Of a stretch of 64,000 nucleotides of DNA, positions 33,749 through 42,429 are shown piece after piece. The stretch is from Anaerohabitans sp964387285 (GTDB taxonomy: Bacteria > Zhuqueibacterota > Zhuqueibacteria > Residuimicrobiales > Residuimicrobiaceae): the NCBI GenBank assembly GCA_964387285.1, contig CAYLWO010000015.1:30210-94209 (forward strand), written 5' to 3'. Below the pieces are notes generated by a model that saw only the letters and a list, made by a program, of their open reading frames with translations, was not told the origin of the DNA and did no database searches. Position 1 is the first letter of the stretch; every line of letters starts with the position of its first letter. The position numbers were made by a program, and so were the translations under genes.

Positions 33749-34683
33749 ATGCATGACGCTCAAAGTGCATTTCCCGCAACGCTGGTTTCGCGCTATCTGG
33801 CCGGCGATTGCGATGAACAAGAAAAGCTCGAGATTGAGAGGCGCTGTGCGCAGGATCCTGAATTTTCTTGCTATGTGCAAGAATGCCGACAGATCTGGGA
33901 TTTGGCTTCAAACAAGCTGGCGTCCTGGCAACCGGATACAGATCGCGCCTGGTCATCGGTACAGAATCGTATCCAGCCTGCAATGAGTCGCAAACCTGCT
34001 GCCGTTCTGGCGTTGCATCGTCGTACCTATGTATTTTTCATTCGCGCAGCTGCCGTGTTGGCGATTGTCGTTGGCATCGCTGGCGCTTACCTGATCCTGC
34101 GGGATCGCGTTCAGTCCATGCAACTGGCGCAGGCGGGCGATCATACGCTGAAAATCGCCTTTTCCGACTGCACCGTTGTCTGGCTGAACGCCGGTTCTTA
34201 TTTGCGTTATCCGGAGAAATTCAGCCGACGAGCACGCAAGGTGGAACTGGAAGGGGAAGCTTTTTTTCAGGTAACGCGCGATCCGCAACGAGAATTTATC
34301 GTGCAAACCGATCACTCGCAGACGCGTGTGCTCGGTACGCGTTTTAATTTACGCGCTTTTCCAGACGAGGCCATTGAGGTGCTGACCGTGCAGGAGGGGC
34401 GTGTGGCATTTGCTAACCTTGATAAAAATGAATTGATCCTGCACCTTGGTGAACAGGCCGTGTTGCATAAAAGCGATGGTCAGTTGCAGAAAAAAGGCAT
34501 CGAGGACGCCGATTATCTGTCCTGGCTGACCGGTTCGATAAAGTTTGACGCTGTGCCGTTGCAGGAGGTGTGTGCCGCACTCTCGCGTATTTTTCATGTG
34601 CCATTTACATTTGCAGATGCTGAAATTAAAGGTTTTCGTTTGACGGCCTCGTTTGCCGGACAATCTCTTGAGCAGATTGTACA
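33749..34683 (+). CDS. FecR-family anti-sigma factor, 3' end lost in the N block
   Basis: At least 311 residues of a FecR-type membrane anti-sigma regulator. A cytoplasmic sigma-binding part (about 1-85), one membrane segment (about 92-112, IRAAAVLAIVVGIAGAYLIL) and the periplasmic FecR domain (VVWLNAGSYLRYPEKF, VELEGEAFFQVTRD, TRVLGTRFNLRAF) are present. The terminal DUF4974 part breaks off at LTASFAGQSLEQIV. About 30 more residues would be expected. ATG 33749 has GGAGG 12 nt upstream. A GTG at 33728 is also in frame. It would receive a signal from the receptor encoded downstream. Confidence 0.9.
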
Positions 34684-34783
34684 NNNNNNNNNNNNNNNNN
34701 NNNNNNNNNNNNNNNNNNNNNNNNNNNNNNNNNNNNNNNNNNNNNNNNNNNNNNNNNNNNNNNNNNNNNNNNNNNNNNNNNNN
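34684..34783. other. Assembly gap (100 N), genuine missing sequence
   Basis: The two flanks do not share sequence, unlike the other two N blocks. The left flank ends about 30 codons short of a normal FecR C-terminus and the right flank begins inside the N-terminal part of a TonB receptor. Roughly 150-250 nt are probably missing. The figure of 100 is a placeholder. Confidence 0.9.
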
Positions 34784-34784
34784 G

Positions 34785-37226
34785 CGCAGCGGCTGGCATT
34801 TTTCCTACAACAGCGATCTTTTCACACCCGAGTGCAGGATTACCCTTGTTGGGGATCAGTACTCTCTCAAGCAGGTAATAAAGCTTTTAGCCGGTCAGCT
34901 GAACGTCGCCTATGCGTTTTATGAACGGCAAATCATTTTTACTGCTAAAACAGCCAAACCGGGCACAGCTACGCGCCGTGTGAGCGGTTTTATTCGCGAT
35001 GCCGAAAGCGGAGAAGGGTTGCCGGGCAGCTATTGTTTCTGCTATGACCGTTCCATCGGCGTTGTCGCGGACAGTACTGGCGCCTATTCTGTATTGCTCC
35101 CGGTCGGGCCCGATACCCTGGTCATTGCCATGATCGGTTATGAAAAGAAAACCATGCCTGTGGTCGGAGATAATGATCTTCATTTAGACCATTATTTGCA
35201 GCGCATTTCGCTGAGCGGTCAGACGGTCGAGGTGCAGGGCAGCCGGTTCTTCCCGGTGTTGGCAGGCGCACAGGGCGGTGAACAAAGCATTCTGGTTAAA
35301 AATTTACGGGTATTGCCGACCGTGCTGGGAGAAAAAGATTTGCTTAAACTGATTCAACTCTTGCCCGGCGTCGAGTCGGGCAGCGAAGACAGCAACACGT
35401 TGTATGTGCGCGGCGGCGCGCCGGATCAAAATCTGATTCTCCTGGACGGCATGACCATCCAAAATCCGGACCACCTGCTGGGATTTTTTTCCATTTTTAA
35501 TCCGGATGTGTTGTCCACCGCCACCTTGATCAAGGGTGGCATACCGGCGCAATATGGCGGCCGAATCTCATCGGTATTGAATCTGGAAATGAAGGAGGGA
35601 GATGCGAGTCGATTTCACGGCAACGCGGCCCTCAGTTTATTATCAGGACAATTTTCTCTGGAAGGCCCGGCGCCCGGCAAGGGCAGTTTTATCGTTTCGG
35701 GTCGTAGATCGTACTACGAGTTGATCGGTGAGTATTTGCGGCGGAATTTCACCGATTATGAAAAAGCACAATACTCTTTTTATGATTTGTATTTTAAAAG
35801 CGTGCATCGTCCGGCAGCGGGCCATCGCCTGTCTCTGAGCGCCTATCATGGTCGCGATCGCGGTTTGGCTGCTACCGCTGCCGGCTCTGCTGCGCTAGCC
35901 AGTTTTGAAAATTCATTGCATTGGGGCAACTCGGCCGCCATTTTGAATTGGGATTATCTCAAGCGCCCGCATTGGCTCCTGCATGGCTCAATCAGTGCTG
36001 GAAAATATTCCTTTGATAACCAGGATCACTATCGTCTTGCACGTAAAGATATCGCGTTCAGTCGGGCAACCTATCAATCGACCATTGCCGAAACTAATGC
36101 GAGACTGGAAGCGGTGCACCTGGCTGACGCACACAAACAGACAACCTTTGGTGTGACCTGGGCGAAGATCCAGCTGACTCCAACCTTCCAGGTCATACAA
36201 ACCGACAGCGCCGGAGTGACTCGCACGATTCCATATCTGGATGCCGATAAAAGCTCAGCTGTGCCTGTGACCTTTTATGCGGAGCATCAGCACGAGCTTG
36301 GCGCCAGATGGAAAATCAGCGCCGGAATTCATTTTGCTGTTTTTAACGCCCGCGATACCACTTTTTTTTGCGCTGAACCCCGCCTGTCTCTGCGCTATCG
36401 TTACAGCACGCCGTTGACATTTAAGGCCAGTTACAGCAGATTGCAGCAATATGAGCAAATGTTGGCGCACTCGAATCTGAGCATGATTTCCGATATCCGT
36501 GTTTTAGCGGATAATAAAATTCCCGCAGCACAATGCGATCAATGGGGCTTGGGTGCTTATTATGAACCAATTCCTGGTCTTTCAGTTAGTTCTGAATTGT
36601 ATTATAAAGGCATGCGGCACATTTTGGAATTTCACGAAGAAAAGCTGACTCCAAACGCCGTCGTTGACTGGCGGGATCTGGTTGATCCCGGTTCCGGTTA
36701 TATCTACGGTTTGGAGATCATGGCGCAAAAAACCGGCGGCCAGACCACTGGCTGGATCAGTTATACCACAGATAAAGTCAAGCGCTCATATCAGTATATT
36801 GATCGTGGCACCATTGTACCATATGCGTTCGAGCAGAGACACAGTGTGCATGCGGCCATGGCGCGGCAATTTTCCGAACGTTTCGATTTAAGCGTAATTT
36901 GGCTTTTTCAATTGGGCCATGCCATGTCTCTGGGTCCGGAAAAATTCACCTCTCCGGGATGGATGCAAATTCCAGGTCTGGACGCTGCTTTCATCATCAT
37001 TAATGATGCGCCGAGTTCTCGTCGTGTTCCGGTGTATCACCGTTTGGAAATCAACGGTGGTTTTCATTTCAAGACGTCCTGGGATCAGCATATTTTACGA
37101 CTCGGTTTATTCAACGCCTTCAGTCGTCGTTATGAATATGTGAAAAATGCAGCTTTCCCTGACCGGATCAGAGAGAGGCGCATTTTTACTGTCATTCCAA
37201 CCATTGGTTACCGGATAGAATTTTGA
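34785..37226 (+). CDS. TonB-dependent outer-membrane receptor, 5' end lost in the N block
   Basis: 813 residues of a TonB-dependent receptor. Residues after the gap form a secretin/STN-like signalling domain (SLKQVIKLLAGQLNVAYAF). A carboxypeptidase-regulatory-like domain follows (VSGFIRDAESGEGLPG), then the plug (LLKLIQLLPGVESGSEDS, LYVRGGAPDQNLILLDGM, GGIPAQYGGRISSVLNLEM) and a 22-strand-type barrel. The STN domain and the adjacent ECF sigma/FecR genes indicate a transducing receptor that senses its own substrate. Ligand class (siderophore or glycan) is not evident. The final residues are IEF. The signal peptide and start lie in the gap. Confidence 0.92.
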   Translation, partial: RSGWHFSYNSDLFTPECRITLVGDQYSLKQVIKLLAGQLNVAYAFYERQIIFTAKTAKPGTATRRVSGFIRDAESGEGLPGSYCFCYDRSIGVVADSTGAYSVLLPVGPDTLVIAMIGYEKKTMPVVGDNDLHLDHYLQRISLSGQTVEVQGSRFFPVLAGAQGGEQSILVKNLRVLPTVLGEKDLLKLIQLLPGVESGSEDSNTLYVRGGAPDQNLILLDGMTIQNPDHLLGFFSIFNPDVLSTATLIKGGIPAQYGGRISSVLNLEMKEGDASRFHGNAALSLLSGQFSLEGPAPGKGSFIVSGRRSYYELIGEYLRRNFTDYEKAQYSFYDLYFKSVHRPAAGHRLSLSAYHGRDRGLAATAAGSAALASFENSLHWGNSAAILNWDYLKRPHWLLHGSISAGKYSFDNQDHYRLARKDIAFSRATYQSTIAETNARLEAVHLADAHKQTTFGVTWAKIQLTPTFQVIQTDSAGVTRTIPYLDADKSSAVPVTFYAEHQHELGARWKISAGIHFAVFNARDTTFFCAEPRLSLRYRYSTPLTFKASYSRLQQYEQMLAHSNLSMISDIRVLADNKIPAAQCDQWGLGAYYEPIPGLSVSSELYYKGMRHILEFHEEKLTPNAVVDWRDLVDPGSGYIYGLEIMAQKTGGQTTGWISYTTDKVKRSYQYIDRGTIVPYAFEQRHSVHAAMARQFSERFDLSVIWLFQLGHAMSLGPEKFTSPGWMQIPGLDAAFIIINDAPSSRRVPVYHRLEINGGFHFKTSWDQHILRLGLFNAFSRRYEYVKNAAFPDRIRERRIFTVIPTIGYRIEF

Positions 37227-37324
37227 TTTTTAAGCTCTTGTCATTTTTACATTATCTGGACTATTATTTCATGGTGCTTCTTTCGGCAAAAATGCTAATT
37301 GTGTGTTTTCGATTTATTTTGGTC

Positions 37325-37915
37325 CTATTTCATCGTCTTTCGTTCAGCTATGATACAACCGGCAAATTGTAATACCGGCACTGAGATTATGAGGGCACCG
37401 TCGGCGCTACTCGCCAATGAACCCAAAACGGTCGCGCCAATGCACGATAAAAGTCCCAATCCTAAATTCCCTTTTCGACCGTTAGCCAAGTGGATGCCCA
37501 GAGGCACGCCTATCATTTCGCCGGCTACTCCTATTAAAACTATTCCGGCAGCATGTGTCAACCCATGCTCTAATCCCCAATCTATGTCACTCCGCTCTTT
37601 GTGCGACCATGGGCGCCATGCAAGAAAAGCTCCTCCCGCAAAACCGGCTGCGCCGCCGATAACTCCGCCGAGTACAAGACGGCCGGTGGATGCTTGCCCT
37701 GGCTTGCTATTATTTTTTACTTTGGTCCACATTTCGAATCGATGACTTGGCCTAGGTGTTTGTGCTGAAATCTGCATCTGAGGATGGCCGCCCGGAATTG
37801 AGGTGTTTTGCATATCGGTAAAGAGTTTTAACTGCAGGTCGGTCACAGATGCGTTTGTCACTGCACACCACAGACTTGTCAGCATGAATACGATTTGAAT
37901 TCTTTTTGAATGCAT
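37325..37915 (-). CDS. Exported protein with glycine-rich membrane segment, unknown function
   Basis: A 196-residue protein with a signal peptide (about 1-22, VFMLTSLWCAVTNAS) and a good Shine-Dalgarno (AAGGAG on the minus strand). A glycine-zipper-like hydrophobic stretch, LVLGGVIGGAAGFAGGAFLA, is followed by two more short hydrophobic segments (IVLIGVAGEMIGVPLGIHLA, LGLLSCIGATVLGSLAS). Glycine zippers are typical of small envelope proteins that oligomerise in membranes. I do not recognise a family. It is divergent from pabB and convergent with the TonB receptor. Confidence 0.6.
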   Translation of the reverse strand: MHSKRIQIVFMLTSLWCAVTNASVTDLQLKLFTDMQNTSIPGGHPQMQISAQTPRPSHRFEMWTKVKNNSKPGQASTGRLVLGGVIGGAAGFAGGAFLAWRPWSHKERSDIDWGLEHGLTHAAGIVLIGVAGEMIGVPLGIHLANGRKGNLGLGLLSCIGATVLGSLASSADGALIISVPVLQFAGCIIAERKTMK

Positions 37916-38207
37916 GATGGAACTCCTTTAGCTCCTTTGCTGATTCGGACTCTCTCTTCCATTAACAAGACACCGGATTGCGGATTTACCCCCAACGGAC
38001 TTAAATTTTGTGCGGGAGCGTTCGAGCCGGCAGTCGGGACATCGGTAAGATAGATCAAAAGCCAGGGGAATGATTTTACCTTGTTTTTAGCCTAGTATCT
38101 ACCTAATTTTAAAAACAAGAGTCAAATAACGGATCGTATATTCGGCGGATATCAACCGCTTCTCTTTGCACTGCCTTTGTATGATTATTAATGACTTGAG
38201 TAATGCT
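37916..38207. other. Divergent intergenic region (promoters expected)
   Basis: These 292 bases separate two divergently transcribed genes, so promoters for both are expected here. I see no hairpin, tRNA or repeat. A convincing -35/-10 pair could not be assigned on either strand. Confidence 0.4.
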
Positions 38208-39191
38208 ATGAATGAGAACGTCATTACAGCGATCGCAACAATGAATGCTTACGGTAAAGCCGGAATTCCTTTTTTATTCATAATCGATTTTGAATTGGAA
38301 AATCCCCTGGTATATCAACTGCACCAACTGACCAACGAGGGGATTCGTTTCATGATCGGCGCTACAGCCGCGCCGTATTCCGGCGGGGAAATTCAATTTA
38401 TCAAACATCCTCTCGATTACCGTCGTTATCAAACTGCTTTTAATTATGTGCTGGAGAAAATTCGTGGCGGCTATAGTTACCTGACCAACCTGACGTTTCC
38501 AACGCCGGTCGAAACCAATTTATCGCTTGCTGAAATTTTTATCTATTCGTCAGCCCGGTATAAATTATTGGTCCGCAACCGCTTCGTCGTTTTCTCACCG
38601 GAATCTTTCGTTCGCATCAAAGATGGTAAAATTTCTTCATTTCCGATGAAGGGCACGCTGGACGCTGCACTACCGAACGCCGAGTATATCCTGTTGACCG
38701 ATGACAAGGAGATGGCTGAGCATTGTACGATTGTTGATTTGATTCGGAACGATTTAAATATGGTCGCGAAAAAGGTTCGAGTAGAAAAGTTCCGTTACAT
38801 AGAACGGATCAGGACAAACCAGAAGGAACTGCTGCAAACGAGTTCTCACATTGTCGGCGACCTGGAAGGGCGCTATTGGGAACATTTTGGCGATATTCTT
38901 TTTGCCATGCTGCCGGCCGGATCGGTCTCGGGCGCGCCCAAGAGAAAAACCGTCGAGATCATCCAGGCTGCTGAAAAAGGGAAACGCGGCTATTATACCG
39001 GAGTGTTCGGCTATTGTAATGGAAAAAATCTGGACAGCGCAGTCATGATTCGTTTTATTGAGCAAACCGAGCAAGGGATGCTTTATCGCAGTGGCGGCGG
39101 CTTGACCTTTTTGAGTGATCCGGTCGCTGAATATCAGGAGTTAATCGACAAAGTCTATGTGCCTGTTTATAGAAACCATCAGCGTCCGTAA
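38208..39191 (+). CDS. pabB: Aminodeoxychorismate synthase component I
   Basis: A chorismate-binding enzyme of about 327 residues in the short PabB form lacking the N-terminal Trp-binding domain. It makes 4-amino-4-deoxychorismate for folate synthesis. RGGYSYLTNLTFPTP, FPMKGTLDA, EHCTIVDLIRNDLNMVA, MLPAGSVSGAPKRKTVEII, GYYTGVFGYC and YRSGGGLTFLSDP are all family landmarks of the chorismate site. ATG 38208 gives a start equivalent to close relatives. ATG 38181 or TTG 38166 would add a few residues. It overlaps pabC by 35 nt. No pabA (glutaminase) is present in the window. Confidence 0.92.
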   Translation: MNENVITAIATMNAYGKAGIPFLFIIDFELENPLVYQLHQLTNEGIRFMIGATAAPYSGGEIQFIKHPLDYRRYQTAFNYVLEKIRGGYSYLTNLTFPTPVETNLSLAEIFIYSSARYKLLVRNRFVVFSPESFVRIKDGKISSFPMKGTLDAALPNAEYILLTDDKEMAEHCTIVDLIRNDLNMVAKKVRVEKFRYIERIRTNQKELLQTSSHIVGDLEGRYWEHFGDILFAMLPAGSVSGAPKRKTVEIIQAAEKGKRGYYTGVFGYCNGKNLDSAVMIRFIEQTEQGMLYRSGGGLTFLSDPVAEYQELIDKVYVPVYRNHQRP

Positions 39192-39753
39192 GCGGCAATT
39201 CGAAAACCTATCCTATCATCAACAGCGGTTCGATGCGACGCGCCGGGAACAACTCGGTTTGACTGAATCTGTTCGATTGGAGGATGTGGCCATTATGCCG
39301 CAGGATATCGGCGAGGCCGTATATAAATGCAGAATTGTTTACTCAAAAGTCATTCATGCGGTCGAGTTTGTCAAGTATGAAAAAAAATTACCCGAATCGA
39401 TCAAGCTCGTTTTTGACGATGAAATTGATTATGGTTATAAATTTGAAAATCGGGAGGCCCTGCAGCAATTAAAGAAAACTTCCGGGGCTGACGAAATTAT
39501 AATCGTAAAACAGGGGATGGTGACGGATACCAGTTATTCGAATATTGTGCTGAGCAAGGGAACTCTTCTCATCACGCCATCCACTTTCCTCCTTAATGGA
39601 ACCAAACGGAGAAAACTGCTGGAAAACGGGAGAATATGTGAGAGGGAGGTAACTGTTGACGATCTGTATTTATGCAAAACATTCTATCTGATTAATGCCA
39701 TGCTCGATTTGGAAGACCAGCCGGGATTCCCGGTTGCCATGATTCAGAGATGA
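39157..39753 (+). CDS. pabC: Aminodeoxychorismate lyase-like, class IV aminotransferase fold
   Basis: A 198-residue PLP enzyme of the fold-type IV class. YKCRIVYSKVIHAVEFVKYE and the C-terminal VTDTSYSNIVLSKGTLLITP (with the S-N motif that binds the PLP phosphate), then LLNGTKRRKLLENG, are the family landmarks. It is shorter than typical PabC (about 270) because the N-terminal lobe is reduced, a form common in Bacteroidota next to pabB. The enzyme releases pyruvate from aminodeoxychorismate to yield p-aminobenzoate. The 35-nt overlap with pabB supports the pathway assignment. Confidence 0.85.
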   Translation: MCLFIETISVRKRQFENLSYHQQRFDATRREQLGLTESVRLEDVAIMPQDIGEAVYKCRIVYSKVIHAVEFVKYEKKLPESIKLVFDDEIDYGYKFENREALQQLKKTSGADEIIIVKQGMVTDTSYSNIVLSKGTLLITPSTFLLNGTKRRKLLENGRICEREVTVDDLYLCKTFYLINAMLDLEDQPGFPVAMIQR

Positions 39754-39774
39754 TCCCCTGTCTGAACAACCGCT

Positions 39775-41946
39775 CTATTGCAACGTCGGATCGATCCGTT
39801 TGGCTCTGGCCCACAGGCTTTGCGCTTCCTGCATGCGTCCGATTTTACGATAATAGAGGGACAGGTTCGTTAAGGCCATCAGATGGTTGGGATCGTATTT
39901 GAGAGCTGCTTTTAATTCTACGGCAGCTTGATCCAGTTGTTCTCTGCGACCGTAAACAGAGGCCAGATTCGCGTGTGCTTCCGCCATATCCGGTTGCAGC
40001 CGCAACGCTTGCTCAAACTCTCTTTTTGCCTCATCCAATTGATTGCGCCTGCCCAGGATAGCCCCGAGTTTGAGATGCAGATCTGCATCATCTTTTTTCT
40101 GCAGCAAAGCACGGTACATAGCCTCGGCTTTATCTTCACGGCCTTGCTGAATATAGCGTTGTCCGATAGACCCTGGCAGCATCGGATAGTTTTCACCCAA
40201 GAGCACAACGCGGTTGTACAAACTGTCGGCAAAAGAGAATCGCCCTTTTTCAGCCGCCTCGTCAGCCGCCACCAACCATTGTCGGCAGGCGAGTATTTTT
40301 TGTTCTTCGCCGAAACGGAATTGTTGTTGTTCGGGATTGAAACGAAACAAGGGTTTTGGTGCTGCAGGCCTAGCAACGTCTTTGCTCATGATACGATAAA
40401 CAACGCCCCAGGGAATCTGAGCAAATCCCGGCAAGGACGAATCGATTTGCCGCTCAACGGTATAGACCGCCTGACCCTTGCCTGCGGTTTGCTTGAGAAA
40501 ATAGGGTTCAGACACCACCCGTTTTTCTGCTGCAGGTGAAACGCCCTGTTCAATGGGAGTGATAGTTCCGTTGCTGCGCGACCATAACTGCAGGTGCGGA
40601 AGCCGTTTTTCGATATTTTTCAAATAGATCATGGCAAAGGTCGGATTGTTTGTCGGCAGAATGAGATGGCTGTCGGGCTCTATCATCTCAAGAATGTCGT
40701 TGGCATTATCCATGACAAAGGTTTGTTGGGACAGATCGTTTTCACGCCAATGTGTAAGCAGGGCGATGAGAGGGAACAGCAATAAAAGCAGCGACCGTTT
40801 TTGCCGTAATAATTGCTCTACGCCTTGCAATGCAAAACCGATAAAGATAGCCATGAAAAAATATCCGGGCAGATAATACACCTCGATTTCCCAGGGAACA
40901 TTATAGTTGATCGACCAAATAATAAATGCAACAAGCGCGATGGTGAGAGTATAGAAAAGCGCACGATCCCGTTTATAACAGAACCAGGCGCCGGGAATAA
41001 TAAAAAACAAACCCAGATCGGTAAATTCTTTCCAGGTTTTTAACGCATAGCTTGCCAGATTCTGCAGGATTTGCTCCAAAGGCAGATGGAACATCATGCC
41101 GCGGTATTGCTGCGCCGTGAGATAGTTCCACAGATTCTGCAGGGTTTGCGGATTTCCCCAGTCTATGGGAGGATTAAAACGCGAAGCCAGGGGCGCGTAC
41201 AGATGCAGACTGAACGCCAAAAGAAAAAATCCTGCGCCTTGTAACAACATGGGCCAACGCTTGAAAAAAGCACGATCATGATAGAGAAAGAAAAACAGAA
41301 AAGCAGGCGCCAGCAGCAGATGGTGATAATGCACCGTATAACCCAGACCGTAGAAAAACGCAAATAGGTAAAATATTTTTTCTGCAACCGTTGTCGTACG
41401 TGATTTTTTCTGTTCGTTCTTTTTTCCGGAAACCGGTTTTTCCGCTTTCGCCGAAAAGTGACGCCGCCACGACAAGAGCAATGCCAGTTGCACGACCATG
41501 ATCGCCAAACTCAGGGTATACACTTCCGCAATGGTGGCCTGGCGCCAAAAAGTGAGTGAAAACGCCAGCAGCAAAGCAGCGGCGGCGGCCGGCCTGGCGG
41601 CGATGGGTATTTTTCGCAGCAAAAGATACAGACCGACCATGGTCACGCTGGCCACGAATGCGGCAAATACATTGACCCGCCAGGCGATGGCGCCAATGGG
41701 CAACAGGGTGGTGAAAATCTTGCCTAAAATACAGAACAGTGGAAATCCGGGTGGATGAGGAACGCCCAGGGTCCAGACGCAGACGATATTTTCACCCGAT
41801 CCTTCAACGAACAGACCCGGGCAAAGAGTCAAAAGATAGACGATGAATGTTGATAAAAAAAGCATGGTTATCGGCAGCCATTCGCTGCGCAACGTGGCGC
41901 AACTGTTCGAAAGCCGGCCGATTTTTTTTATTTTTTCTAGATGCAT
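39775..41946 (-). CDS. DUF2723 membrane protein with C-terminal TPR repeats (GT117-like)
   Basis: A 723-residue protein. The N-terminal 420 residues hold about eleven membrane segments with the DUF2723 pattern LTLCPGLFVEGSGENIVCVW, then VPHPPGFPLFCILGKIF. This is a GT-C-like architecture listed as glycosyltransferase family 117. The C-terminal 150 residues are three to four TPR units (ADLHLKLGAILGRRNQLDEA, MAEAHANLASVYGRREQLDQ and repeats). Relatives occur widely in Bacteroidota and FCB groups and are thought to glycosylate exported proteins. The acceptor is unknown. It converges with pabC, ending 21 nt from it. Confidence 0.85.
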   Translation of the reverse strand: MHLEKIKKIGRLSNSCATLRSEWLPITMLFLSTFIVYLLTLCPGLFVEGSGENIVCVWTLGVPHPPGFPLFCILGKIFTTLLPIGAIAWRVNVFAAFVASVTMVGLYLLLRKIPIAARPAAAAALLLAFSLTFWRQATIAEVYTLSLAIMVVQLALLLSWRRHFSAKAEKPVSGKKNEQKKSRTTTVAEKIFYLFAFFYGLGYTVHYHHLLLAPAFLFFFLYHDRAFFKRWPMLLQGAGFFLLAFSLHLYAPLASRFNPPIDWGNPQTLQNLWNYLTAQQYRGMMFHLPLEQILQNLASYALKTWKEFTDLGLFFIIPGAWFCYKRDRALFYTLTIALVAFIIWSINYNVPWEIEVYYLPGYFFMAIFIGFALQGVEQLLRQKRSLLLLLFPLIALLTHWRENDLSQQTFVMDNANDILEMIEPDSHLILPTNNPTFAMIYLKNIEKRLPHLQLWSRSNGTITPIEQGVSPAAEKRVVSEPYFLKQTAGKGQAVYTVERQIDSSLPGFAQIPWGVVYRIMSKDVARPAAPKPLFRFNPEQQQFRFGEEQKILACRQWLVAADEAAEKGRFSFADSLYNRVVLLGENYPMLPGSIGQRYIQQGREDKAEAMYRALLQKKDDADLHLKLGAILGRRNQLDEAKREFEQALRLQPDMAEAHANLASVYGRREQLDQAAVELKAALKYDPNHLMALTNLSLYYRKIGRMQEAQSLWARAKRIDPTLQ

Positions 41947-42429
41947 ACTATCTGCCCCATCCTCAAACGCTTACACATAAATTTACCCCTGCCGCCTTGC
42001 AGATATGCTGTAATTTAACTATTATTATATAAAGATCAAGCGCAATTTGATAGCATCGCTTTTCTCCTTGACTTTAGAATTTTAAATTGATATCATTTAT
42101 ATATCCACTGCATTTCAAGTGATTTTTCAGATTGTGTGTTTCGCTCAAAGCACAATTCTGCAACTCGGGCCGTGTTTAAAAAGCGAATCTCGTCGTCTCG
42201 CTCACAGAACAGACTCCAGGAGCGAACGTTATCACGACAGGGGGCATACATGCCGCGCATTAGTACGAAATAGCATGCCGCTGCTGCCGTTTTTTCCCAT
42301 ACTTGTCTGTACAGGCAAAAAAAAGACCATTATTTCCCAACACCTCTTATCCAAAACGAAAAAGCTGTAATCGCCATTGCATTTAAAATATTATACCTTT
42401 TCAGTGCACCAACTTTTGAGAGGGAAAAT
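41947..42429. other. 483-bp divergent intergenic region, largely unexplained
   Basis: This gap lies between the divergent DUF2723 and SBBP-protein genes. The first 150 bases are AT-rich and contain the candidate promoter at 42068. The following 300 bases form a long putative leader with no recognised riboswitch. A short hairpin CTGTACAG near 42305 is the only palindrome noticed. An open frame of 83 codons (42119-42370) has no recognisable features and is not called as a gene. Confidence 0.5.
42068..42096 (+). promoter_or_regulatory. Candidate sigma70-type promoter for the SBBP-protein gene
   Basis: TTGACT (42068-42073) and TATCAT (42091-42096) are separated by 17 nt, a near-consensus sigma70 arrangement within AT-rich DNA. 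If used, transcription would start near 42103 and give a leader of about 325 nt before ATG 42430. FCB-group organisms may use different promoter consensuses, so this is tentative. Confidence 0.35.

Noticed and set aside
37299..37745. Plus-strand 148-codon frame opposite the glycine-zipper protein
   Set aside because: The minus-strand protein has a signal peptide and a good Shine-Dalgarno; the plus-strand frame has neither.
42119..42370. 83-codon frame in the leader of the SBBP gene
   Set aside because: There is no ribosome-binding site, its Arg/Ser-rich composition looks random, and it resembles no known protein. Not called.
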